Of a stretch of 64,000 nucleotides of DNA, positions 11,625 through 20,100 are shown piece after piece. Under the pieces are notes generated by a model. The model saw only the letters and a program-made list of their open reading frames with translations. It made no database searches and had not been told where the DNA came from. Positions within the stretch are counted from its first letter, which is position 1. Each line of letters begins with the position of its first letter. The DNA lies in NCBI GenBank assembly GCA_950097015.1, contig CATNEN010000001.1, positions 4,060,001-4,124,000 of the forward strand, given 5' to 3'. This DNA is from Macrostomum hystrix (taxonomy: Eukaryota > Platyhelminthes > Macrostomidae). The position numbers and the translations under genes are program-made.

Positions 11625-12161
11625 TCACGTGTCCTTTGATTTTTCTTTGCAGGCCTTCCGACGAGTCTTCGGCTCTAGTTCCTCTGCTGAATCTTCTTCG
11701 GTTGCTTCGTCGATTGCTGACTCTTCGGACACTGAGACTGCTGATAACCTGGGTGCTGGCATGCTGAGTGATGACGCAATAGGTGCTGACGCGATAGGTG
11801 CTGATACTCGGGGTGCTGACGCATTGGGTGCTGATAGTCGAGGTGCTGACGCAATAGGTGCTGATAGTCGAGGTGCTGACGCAATAGGTGCTGATAGTCG
11901 AGGTGCTGACGCATTGGGTGCTGGTGCTGACGCAATAGGTGCATAACGCCTTCCTCTTTGGTAAAAACACTGGGACTTCACGGGATATCGAGATTTCTGG
12001 GAGGTCTGGGTTTCGAACTGGGGTTCACAAGAGGGGCGTGGCCTCGACTGTCGTCCGTCGGCATTCAGTTTCCCTGATGGGAATTCTGAGGTGCAAACTG
12101 CTTCAGCGGATACTGCCTTGAATTCTGACAGTTCTTCGCGATATGGCCTATTTTTCGGCAA
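11625..12161 (-). CDS. Gag-pol linker with SAPIASAPRL-type repeats
   Basis: A 178-codon frame that overlaps the 3' end of gag and leads toward the protease. Its centre is a run of decapeptide repeats (SAPIASAPRL and variants), then an acidic stretch (EEDSAEELE) and a basic C-terminus (KTRRKACKEKSK). It probably represents the start of Pol reached by frameshifting from gag, as in the intact related element. The intact element has a Ser/Thr-rich repeated segment at the same place. Function unknown. Confidence 0.5.
   Translation of the reverse strand: MPKNRPYREELSEFKAVSAEAVCTSEFPSGKLNADGRQSRPRPSCEPQFETQTSQKSRYPVKSQCFYQRGRRYAPIASAPAPNASAPRLSAPIASAPRLSAPIASAPRLSAPNASAPRVSAPIASAPIASSLSMPAPRLSAVSVSEESAIDEATEEDSAEELEPKTRRKACKEKSKDT
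11755..11945. repeat. 30-bp coding tandem repeat in the linker
   Basis: About six copies of a 30-bp unit (GGTGCTGACGCAATAGGTGC-type start, alternating with GATAGTCGA), in frame with the linker ORF. Copies are nearly identical, suggesting recent slippage. Confidence 0.85.
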
Positions 12162-12979
12162 TTATAGCAAGTCGGCGGAGGCCTTGACTGCTGATATGGC
12201 TGCTGGAACCTAACCTGCTGCTTCATGAGCGGCTGGGGTTGTCTGTTCTGGCTTTCTGCCTTACTTTTCTCTTGGATGAGAGTCTCAATCATCTTCCTCT
12301 GCTTATTAATTTCCATCTTCTGTTTTTCGATTAGTTCTTCGAGATTTGTCTGCTGTTCATCGCCTAGTTCACCCTTCATTACTCTCAAGCCGTTCTTATG
12401 AGACATGTGCCAGGCGGCTTCTATCCTCCTCAGCATACGTCTGGCTTCTTGCAAACTGGCGGGTTGTGCGAAAATCAGTTTCTCTCGGGTGTCTGCAGGG
12501 ACTCTGGCACCTTTGATAAACTGTTCCACGACTTCCTCCTCACGCTGTTCAGCATTCATGTTAGGGAAGGCGCGGGATGCTAGTTCAATAAGTGCATCCG
12601 CGAATGAGTCAGTCGCTTCATTTCGTCCTTTTATTCGTCCACGAAATTCTTCTCTGAATTCCGATGAACTGCCCAATCGGCCAAATCTTTCCACCAACCT
12701 CTCCTTAAACTCGTCATAGGTCAATTCTTCAGGTAAGTTCAATCGTTGGACTGCCGCAAACGCAGTGGCTAAGTCCAGGTTAGCCAATAGTTCACTGTTT
12801 CTGTGTTCTTCTTGTTCGATCCCTTCGGTGTCACACCTTTGATCGAAGGCAGTCAGCCAAATCCGAATGTCCTGACTCGATGTATATTTTTTAATTTTCA
12901 CGTGCCTCATTGGGCCTAATTCTAACCGATTTCTCAATTCTTCTGCTAGTAGCCCAATGGCATCATTGATTCCTGCCAT
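12065..12979 (-). CDS. gag: Gag polyprotein of Ty3/Gypsy family 1
   Basis: 304 residues. The N-terminal two thirds is a helical Ty3/Gypsy Gag capsid-type domain (IWLTAFDQRC..., FKERLVERFG, FADALIELASRAFP, FIKGARVPADTREKL). A Lys/Glu/Gln-rich coiled segment follows near residues 205-245, then one CCHC zinc knuckle (CYNCRKIGHIAKNC) near residue 272. It differs from the related intact element, which has two knuckles. The ORF is intact even though the element is truncated. The start is the ATG at 12979, about 60 bases inside the LTR edge. Confidence 0.85.
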   Translation of the reverse strand: MAGINDAIGLLAEELRNRLELGPMRHVKIKKYTSSQDIRIWLTAFDQRCDTEGIEQEEHRNSELLANLDLATAFAAVQRLNLPEELTYDEFKERLVERFGRLGSSSEFREEFRGRIKGRNEATDSFADALIELASRAFPNMNAEQREEEVVEQFIKGARVPADTREKLIFAQPASLQEARRMLRRIEAAWHMSHKNGLRVMKGELGDEQQTNLEELIEKQKMEINKQRKMIETLIQEKSKAESQNRQPQPLMKQQVRFQQPYQQSRPPPTCYNCRKIGHIAKNCQNSRQYPLKQFAPQNSHQGN

Positions 12980-13037
12980 AACGGTTTATTATAGTTGTGC
13001 CTGATTGGATTTCCAATCCTTCACCGCAGTCACCAGT

Positions 13038-14116
13038 TGTTGTGGGGCCCTTTCTTTATTCTTATTCTTTGTAAATTACTTATAATTATCCACTGCAAAA
13101 AATGCTTAATTAATAGTCAACTTTCGTTATATTTAAAATTGCCCAAATTATAGGGGAGTATAACACTTTAATTAGATATATGTAAATTCAATAACTGTGG
13201 TAGCAAATCATAAGTGCCCGAGCGGTAAGACACTTTAACTGAATAGAATTACTCTTTTTAATATTTATTGGTTACACCCAGTCTTTTAAAAGGCTCCAAT
13301 GGATTGGAGGGTACCAGACAAGCACATGTAGTTATTTCTATCCAAACTGGCTTCTTGCTATCGTCTCGATAATAAACTGCCCTCCAATACGTTTTATGTA
13401 TTTTTAATGTTATGTCGTAGGGCCTCTCTCCTCTTGGTTTATACCACCGATACTCTTTTATTAATATTAAAAATTGCTTATTTCGCACCTTGAATTAACC
13501 TTTGAAATAACTCTTAGATTCCTTTGTCAATGACTTAATTAAACTTCATAGGCTGGCTATGTACCCTTTTATTTCATATGCATATATTGCTTCAATTGGC
13601 CAGATAGGCTGCTTTCCTTCCAAAATTTGGTAGCGTTCGCACGAGTGTCCGAGCGGCAAGACACTTCTTCCTCTCCTTACTTATAAACTATCTGGCTTTC
13701 TGGTTTGTTCCCAGTCTTTCAAGGCTTCCAAATGGACTGAAGTTGCCCAACTTTGCACACAGTGCTATTCCACCAATCGGGATTTACCCTCTGCTCTTTA
13801 GTTATTACACTCTACTGCTTTTTATAACTATCTCCTTCTTTATTCTTTCGAATATTCACCGACTTGTGTATTATCACAGACCTGCTTTTCTCCTTGTCTC
13901 TAAAATAATTGAATTCAAACACTTTGAGATTTATTCTCCTTTATTTCACTCAGAACTGGGCACGGGGCACCGGTTGGAGTTTTTGGGCTAAACTGTGGTT
14001 GTATTTATAGCAATATTTGAGGCGGGTGGTGAAACACATTAAAAAATATAAAATCGGGGAAAAGCATTTGGCGGGAATTCAAGTTATAAATCTACGGTAA
14101 ATTTGGGCCTGCCTCA
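13038..14116 (-). repeat. LTR of Ty3/Gypsy family 1, with an internal duplication
   Basis: Starts TGTTGTGGGG and ends GCCTGCCTCA, matching the solo LTR at 25690-26320 over most of its right part. It is about 450 bp longer than the solo copy because the segment near 13208-13320 and the segment near 13640-13740 are diverged duplicates of each other. Both carry a motif like TCCGAGCGGCAAGACACTT and a CCCAGTCTTTCAAGGCTCC-like block. The boundaries are inferred from the TG...CA ends and from the position next to gag. Confidence 0.65.
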
Positions 14117-14560
14117 GTTATTTCCTCTTTATAACAATTTTAATTCAAAGAACGCATGCATTCAGCAAATCTTATTCTTGAACTTGGGTTAAGCTCCCAA
14201 AAGTTAGTTTTTCTCCTTACAGCGCCGTATATTTATAGCAAAAATTGGGGGTGGGTATGCATATTGAAACAAAATTAAAGTGTAGTTAAACAACGGTGAA
14301 TTTCTATAATTTCCTAGAATTAAGCGAAGCTATGGTAAAATACAAAAATATAGCCTATTACAAATATACATTTTATTCCATAATGCATTCACTAGCTTGA
14401 AGGAAGCAATAGATCTTTTCTGTTAATACACGTGCAGGACACTGGCTTAAAAAACACGTATGAAACATTCGCCGACACTTATTCAGACACTTCTACAGAC
14501 ACTTAAGTTTCTGTCGTACGGTTATGAACAAGCATTAGATTTGTCCAGGACACTTCCTAA
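14117..14560. other. AT-rich flank between two LTR elements
   Basis: No gene. A segment at 14210-14275 (TATTTATAGCAAAAATTGGG and following) resembles the U3-side sequence of LTR family 1, so it may be another LTR scrap. A ~40-bp segment at 14418-14460 (ACGTGCAGGACACTGGCTTA) recurs near 33966-34013. The last four bases, CTAA (14557-14560), are the target-site duplication of the next element. Confidence 0.5.
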
Positions 14561-15381
14561 TGTTGTACTCGCGACTTCCCGGAGGGGTGCCCCTAGGAGG
14601 GTCAGAGTACGCGGGCCCGTGCTGGCCTGCGTCAGGGCGCGAGTGTCCGCACGGGACCCTAAGTCTGGGGCGTCAGGACGCACCCAAGTGGCCGGCACAC
14701 GCGTCGGGACGCTGTGATGTCGATCACCCTTCAGCGGGGCGGCAGGGCGCACGAGCTGGCGTCTGAGTACAGCGGGCGTACAGTACAGGGTGACCCCTGG
14801 CTGGCTACCTGGTCTAGTCCCCCTCCTTAGTCGGCGTCAGGACACACGGACGGTCCCCACTACAGCCCCCGAAATGAAGGAGACAAGGCAGCGACTTACT
14901 TCTGGTTCACTCGCACTCGTGCGGGTAGTCAACTTCGTTCAGCGGACTTCTGATTGCGGCTGGCAGACCGGGTGGTCGATATTTATTAGTTATTATTTGT
15001 GCGTGGGGGACGGGTTATGGAAACAGAGTCAGGCGTTGTAGAGCGTGAACACGCGCACGGGGCAGCCACCCGCCCCCGGCCGCGCCTTTATAGGACACGG
15101 CTCACGAAGGGCCGGGGCCCCCTCCCCCGCCCCACCCCCACCCACCACCCCGGCCCAGCTACCCACCGGCCAATCACGGCGCAGCTGGGGGAGGGGCAGC
15201 CTGGGGCGAGGACCAAAAAGGGCGGCCCAGCCAACAAGCGCGCAGCCAACACAATGGCGGCTAAGCGGCTTACACCGCTGAGCCTTTAACGCCAAAACAA
15301 CAATGCCAAAAACAACTGCGAGTGCACTTGTTGCGCAGGGGGGCGAGTGCACTTGAGCAGTGCAAGCGCACGTGCACAACA
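14561..15381 (-). repeat. 3' LTR of Ty3/Gypsy family 2
   Basis: 821 bp, starting TGTTGTACTCGCG and ending CGTGCACAACA. Read on the minus strand it has a TATA-like TATAAAG (15086-15092) and, about 100 bases later, an AATAAA polyadenylation signal (14982-14987), a normal U3-R-U5 arrangement. It differs from the 5' LTR at 14950 (C versus T) and 15236 (A versus C). Confidence 0.95.
14982..14987 (-). terminator. Polyadenylation signal in the 3' LTR
   Basis: AATAAA on the minus strand, downstream of the LTR TATA box and therefore in R. Expected to end the retrotransposon transcript. Confidence 0.6.
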
Positions 15382-15395
15382 CCCCGCCTCTCAAA
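15382..15395 (-). promoter_or_regulatory. Polypurine tract of the family 2 element
   Basis: Directly upstream (minus strand) of the 3' LTR: GAGAGGCGGGG, preceded by an A/T run. Position and purine content fit the plus-strand primer. The segment 15400-16048 between this tract and ORF3 has no ORF I would support on the element's strand. Confidence 0.65.
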
Positions 15396-16048
15396 AAAAA
15401 GAAAACACAATTATGGACAGAAAACGCGTAGTACAGTAATCACCCGCCACCAAAAAAGATAGTGCTGCTAAACTAAAAAGAATGACGCAAGGCATGACCC
15501 CCAAAAATCAAATGAGAAGACAAAAAAAGGAATTCCAAAAAGGATGATGCAAGGTCTGTCACTCAAAGGGCAACGATGAAAAGGGCCAAACAATGACGCA
15601 AAATCTGAACAGTCACTTCAGGCAGGGCCCACTCGCCTCCCCTGGTGGTGTCAGAGCTCCAGCTGTCTTTTGTAGCGGCGGCATGTCCCCGTCCGGATCC
15701 AGCGTGGCGTCCTCCCCAGCCTCGGGTCCGGGTCTGCGTCGGTCTACGATTTGATCTCCTTTCCGGCGTCGCTGCCCGCGTCTAGAGCCTTCTGCCGCAG
15801 CGCGAGGCCGGTGACCCGCGACCCGCTTGCCAACCTGCGTCGTCGCCTGACGACCCGGCTGGCCGGCACTCCACGGCCGCAGGATCTTCCTCACTCCGCT
15901 CCGGAACCGGCCACCGTCTCGTCCCCATCACCTCGGTTGCCCCCCCTTAACAAACACAGCCCTACTTTCCGGGATCGCGAGCCAACACCACTGACCACCC
16001 TCAAGGGCACCTGCCTGCCACCCGCCCGCACACCCCACACTCCACCCA

Positions 16049-17032
16049 CTAGCACTCGCACGCCACCACCCGCGCACACCAGCGCAGCAGCGCGTGGATT
16101 TGGCCCGCACCTAGCAGCTCGAACCGTGGGATCACCACCTTCCGCATCACTCGCGCTGCTTGCTTAAAACAATCGCTTTTCCAACCGCTCCGGCGACCGC
16201 GTCCCTTGGACCATGTCACTGCCATGTCCCGTCGCAGGAACTTGAGTACTTGAAGCGTCACCGCCGTCAAATAACGCCTCGGCTCTTCCCGCCGCGCCCT
16301 AAACAGGTCAGCCAGCTTCTCATACACGTTCACGATCCCTTCCTCATCGCCCTTCAGCAGTGCCGTTCTCAGACCCCGGCGCAGCTCCGTAAATCTCGCT
16401 GTGATCGGTAACGGTAGCTTCTCCATCTCGACTGTCGTCGCCCCTACCGATACCAGCACCCAAGCCTCGACATCAGGCAGGTCCTCCCCGTCTGTCTCCA
16501 TCTCTTCGGCCTGGTCTGTTTCGTCGTCGCTGATAATGATGCAATAGCCGCTGTCTGGCGCATAGCTTCGCTCGAATGACTGACGGAAACCCTGTTCCTC
16601 TGCCTCCCAGCCGGGTGACCGACTTCCATCGCTGCCGGCAGACTCACTGGCGGTTCCCCCGGGTTCGTCGTCTACACGGGAGGCGTCCGTCTCCGGTTGC
16701 TCGTCCTCACCCGACATGTCTTCCTCTTCCAGCCTGATCGCTTCCAGGATGTCCTCTGGCACGGGGATGTCCCTCGGGAGTTGTGTCTGTCTGGCCAACT
16801 CTACCGCCGCGCTGAACGAGATCGACGCATCCCCGTAGATGTCATACAACCACCGCCGAAATGGGCAACCGAGAATTTCATACGCGACGTTGAGGGCTTT
16901 GCATTTCTCCTCGGCGAATGCCCGGTCTGGGTGCTTGTCTGGGTGATACTTCAGGGCTAGCCGTCGGTAGGCTCTCTTGACTGCGGTAGCCTCCACCCAC
17001 TGGTCGATCTCCAGCTCGTCATACAAGGACAT
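16049..17032 (-). CDS. Third ORF of the retrotransposon: J-domain protein
   Basis: 327 residues, ATG at 17032, starting 116 bases after the pol stop on the same strand, where an env gene sits in Gypsy-type errantiviruses. Residues 1-67 match a DnaJ J-domain: a short helix I (LYDELEI), a basic helix II (VKRAYRRLALKY), the invariant HPD at 30-32, and a helix III (EEKCKALNVAYEIL) ending in RRWLYD. J-domains stimulate the ATPase of Hsp70; that the protein does so is inferred. Residues 95-190 are acidic and probably disordered, with CIIISDDE at 164-171, which looks like a SUMO-interacting motif. Residues 200-327 are predicted helical and basic, with no recognised family. There is no signal peptide or membrane segment, so it is not an Env. 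The ORF is intact in a copy with near-identical LTRs, which argues for recent selection. Confidence 0.85.
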   Translation of the reverse strand: MSLYDELEIDQWVEATAVKRAYRRLALKYHPDKHPDRAFAEEKCKALNVAYEILGCPFRRWLYDIYGDASISFSAAVELARQTQLPRDIPVPEDILEAIRLEEEDMSGEDEQPETDASRVDDEPGGTASESAGSDGSRSPGWEAEEQGFRQSFERSYAPDSGYCIIISDDETDQAEEMETDGEDLPDVEAWVLVSVGATTVEMEKLPLPITARFTELRRGLRTALLKGDEEGIVNVYEKLADLFRARREEPRRYLTAVTLQVLKFLRRDMAVTWSKGRGRRSGWKSDCFKQAARVMRKVVIPRFELLGAGQIHALLRWCARVVACEC

Positions 17033-17148
17033 CTACGGGGTATCATTTCTTGCCGTTACACTCGCATTTCGCTCCTAATTCTGATCCGTGTGCCTGCCGA
17101 CTCATCCACCCGCCACTACCACCTACCCACCGCCGCCCCCGCACCCGT

Positions 17149-20100
17149 TCAGAACCTTAGCCGATCCGGCGGTCGTCGGGGCCGAGTCGGATATCTCCTG
17201 GGGGTGGCAGTCTCCACCGCGGGCTCTTCTGGTCTTGCCCATGCTTCCGAACGGACACTTTGAGGCGACTCCGAGCTTCTCGCGCTACCGCCGACCTCGT
17301 TCTCCTGCCCCGGCTCCACCTCTGCTGGTGGTGGTCGGCCACGTCGGCCTACCTGCTCAGCTTCCTCCTCTTCTTCCTGGCTCTGCCCGTCCTCTTGCAC
17401 CGCACCTCCTTCCTCCTGGCTTGCTTCGTTCGCCGCTGACCTCGACTTCTTAAAAGGCGACAGGTTGTTGAAATGCACTCTTTTGGTCTTCCTTGGATTA
17501 GCCGGATTCTGGACTTCGTACACGGTCTCGGAGATCTTGCGCACTACTTCCACTGGCCCCTTCCAATCGACCCGGAACTTGTTTGGCACCTCCCCAGGCT
17601 TGGCTGGCGCGAAAACAAAGACTAGGTCCCCTGGTTGGTGCGCGGATCCACGGACTTTCCTGTCGTAATAGTCCTTCTGCAACTTCTGGTATGTGCAGGT
17701 CGCTTGTCGCACTGCCTCATGCGCTTGATGGAGGTGCTCCCTCAAACCGGCCACATACGTTGACTTGTCCGTCGGCTCTTGTGGTGTTTTGTAAGCTACA
17801 TCCAGTGGCAATCGCATCTCTTGGCCATGCAGGAGGAAGTACGGCGTGTAGCCAGTGCCGCGATGCACACTTGAACGGTACGCCATCAAGGCTGAGTCGA
17901 TTAGCTCATCCCATTTGTGTGGTTCTGCGCCTTCAGCGATGTAGCTCCGCAGTACCGACTTCAACGTTTGATTGAACTTCTCCACCTGCCCATTTCCGCT
18001 TGGGTGGTAGGCCGTGGTTCTGGTTTTCTTGATTTTCAAAAGAGTACACAGCTCTCGCATTACTTGAGACTCGAAGTTCCGCCCTTGGTCGCTGTGAATC
18101 GAGCTCGGGCAACCATAGATACTAATCCAGTGCCCAAATATGGCCCGCGCTACTGTGGATGCTCGTTGGTTGCGGATCGGGATCGCCGCCGGCCACTTAG
18201 TGAACGCATCCTGCATGGTTAAGATATACTGATGTCCTCTGGCACTCCTTGGCAACGGCCCGACAATGTCCACCATCACCGTCTCAAAGGGTTCGCCCGT
18301 TCGAATCGGCTCCAGTGGGGCTCTAGCCTTCTTCGCTAACTTCGAGCGGCCGCAGGCTTCGCAGCTCCTTACGCACTCGGCAATCTCGCGGCTGATCCCA
18401 GGTCTCCAGAATCGCTCCAGGATCTTCCGCTTGGTCTTGAGCAGTCCAAAGTGACCGCCTGCAGCACCGCTGTGACAATCCGTGATGACTTTCTGCACCA
18501 AGCTCCGCGGCAAGACAATCTGGTCTGTATTTTTCCATCTCCGCACCAAGACCTGGCCAGACGTCTTGAGCAGCTCCCGCTGCGCGCTGAGTGCCCTGCC
18601 GGCTGGGGTCCGCCTAAGCTGTTCAACCACCCCTTCGTTGCCACCGACCAGCTCCTTCATTAACCTGATTTCTTCTTCCAAGTCTTGTGTCGCTGCTAAC
18701 TCTACACGCCCGTCCTCCACTCTTAGCGCGTTTGTCAGCACGGCGTTCAATGGGGCTTGCTCCGAGCATGACGGACACTCCAGGAACCCGACGTGTCGCC
18801 GCGTCTGACGTCTGGACAGCGAGTCTGCGTTTCCGTGAGACAGACCGCTGCGATGCACCACGTAGTAGTCAAATTCTGCCAGTTTCTCAAGCCATCTTGC
18901 ACACTGTCCCTCCGGGTCTTTTAGGTTCTGGATCCATTTCAGATTGTGGTGATCCGTACGCAAGCAAAACTTCTTTGCCGCCAAGTAATAGCGGTACTTG
19001 ACCATGAATGTCACTACAGCCAGCAGCTCCACTCTTGTTGTGCAATAGTTCCGTTCCGCCGATGACAACGACCTCGACCCGTAAGCAATCACCTTCTCGC
19101 TTCCGTCCGACTGTCTTTGCGACAGTACGGCCCCGATGCCAATGGACGAGCTCGCATCGGTGTCCAGCACGAATTCACCGGCGTTTGGTCCGAAGTCCGG
19201 AAACGCCATCACGTCCGTACTGGTCAGCTTCACCTTTAGCTGCTGGAATGCTTCTTCCTGCTCGGGACCCCACTCAAACTCGGCCCCTTTTCGTGTTAGT
19301 CGAAGCAGTGGTTCGGCGACGCTCGAGAAGTGCTGGATGAACCGCCGGTAGTAGCTGCAAAGGCCCATAAAGGACTGTACATCCTTGGTGCTCTTTGGTG
19401 TCGGCCAACTCCTGACGACTTCCACCTTTTCGCTCTCGGTTTCTACTCCGTCCTCTGACACCTGGTGGCCCAGAAATGTTACCTTTTTCAGGAGGAAGTG
19501 GCACTTCTCGGGCTTTAACTTGACGCCGGCCTCCCGCAGCCGCACAAAGACTTCTTCCAACCTTTCCAGGTGCTCCTCAACCGATTTGGACCAAACCAGA
19601 ATGTCATCCAGGTAGATTAAGCAGGTTTTCCAGGCTAACCCGTGCATTGCGACCGTCATGAGGCGTGTGAAAGTGGCTGGGCTGTTGACGAGCCCAAATG
19701 GCATCACTCTCCACATATACTGGCCCCTCTGCGGCACCGAGAACGCTGTCTTGAGCTGGTCTGCCGCATTGACTTTCACCTGCCAGTATCCACTGTGCAG
19801 ATCCATCGAGCTGAACACCTTAGCTCCTGCCAGTTCGTCTAGGGCGTCATCCATCCTCGGCAGCGGAATCGCGTCCCTGGTTGTCACTTTGTTCAATCCG
19901 CGATAATCGACGCACATTCTTAAGCTGCCGTCCTTCTTTCGTACACAAACTATTGGTGCGTTCCAGGGGGACTGCGCCGGCTCAATGCGGCCCTGCTCCT
20001 CCAGCTCGTCGATGAGGGCATGAACCTCCTGCCGCAGGTGCGGGGACAGCCTTCGCGGTGGGATGTTGACCGGTCTGGCGTCCCCGGTCTCGATTTGGTG

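Larger units (their letters stand above)
10904..14116 (-). mobile_element. Truncated Ty3/Gypsy retrotransposon (family 1)
   Basis: On the minus strand: LTR (13038-14116), gag (12979-12065), a repeat-rich linker and a protease, then loss of everything after about 60 residues past the protease. RT, RNase H, integrase and the 3' LTR are missing. The Gag N-terminus (MAGINDAIGLL...) is clearly related to that of the intact element at 14561-23330 (MAGIDDLIGAL...), so both belong to one lineage. The left break at about 10900 abuts the repeat pair described above. Confidence 0.8.

Noticed and set aside
13258-13488. 76-codon ORF YWRAVYYRDDSKKPVWIEI in the LTR
   Set aside because: It lies in the duplicated part of an LTR, is missing from the solo LTR copy, and matches no family I know.
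16049-17032. Env-like glycoprotein as third ORF
   Set aside because: No signal peptide, no transmembrane segment and no furin-type site; the N-terminus fits a J-domain instead.
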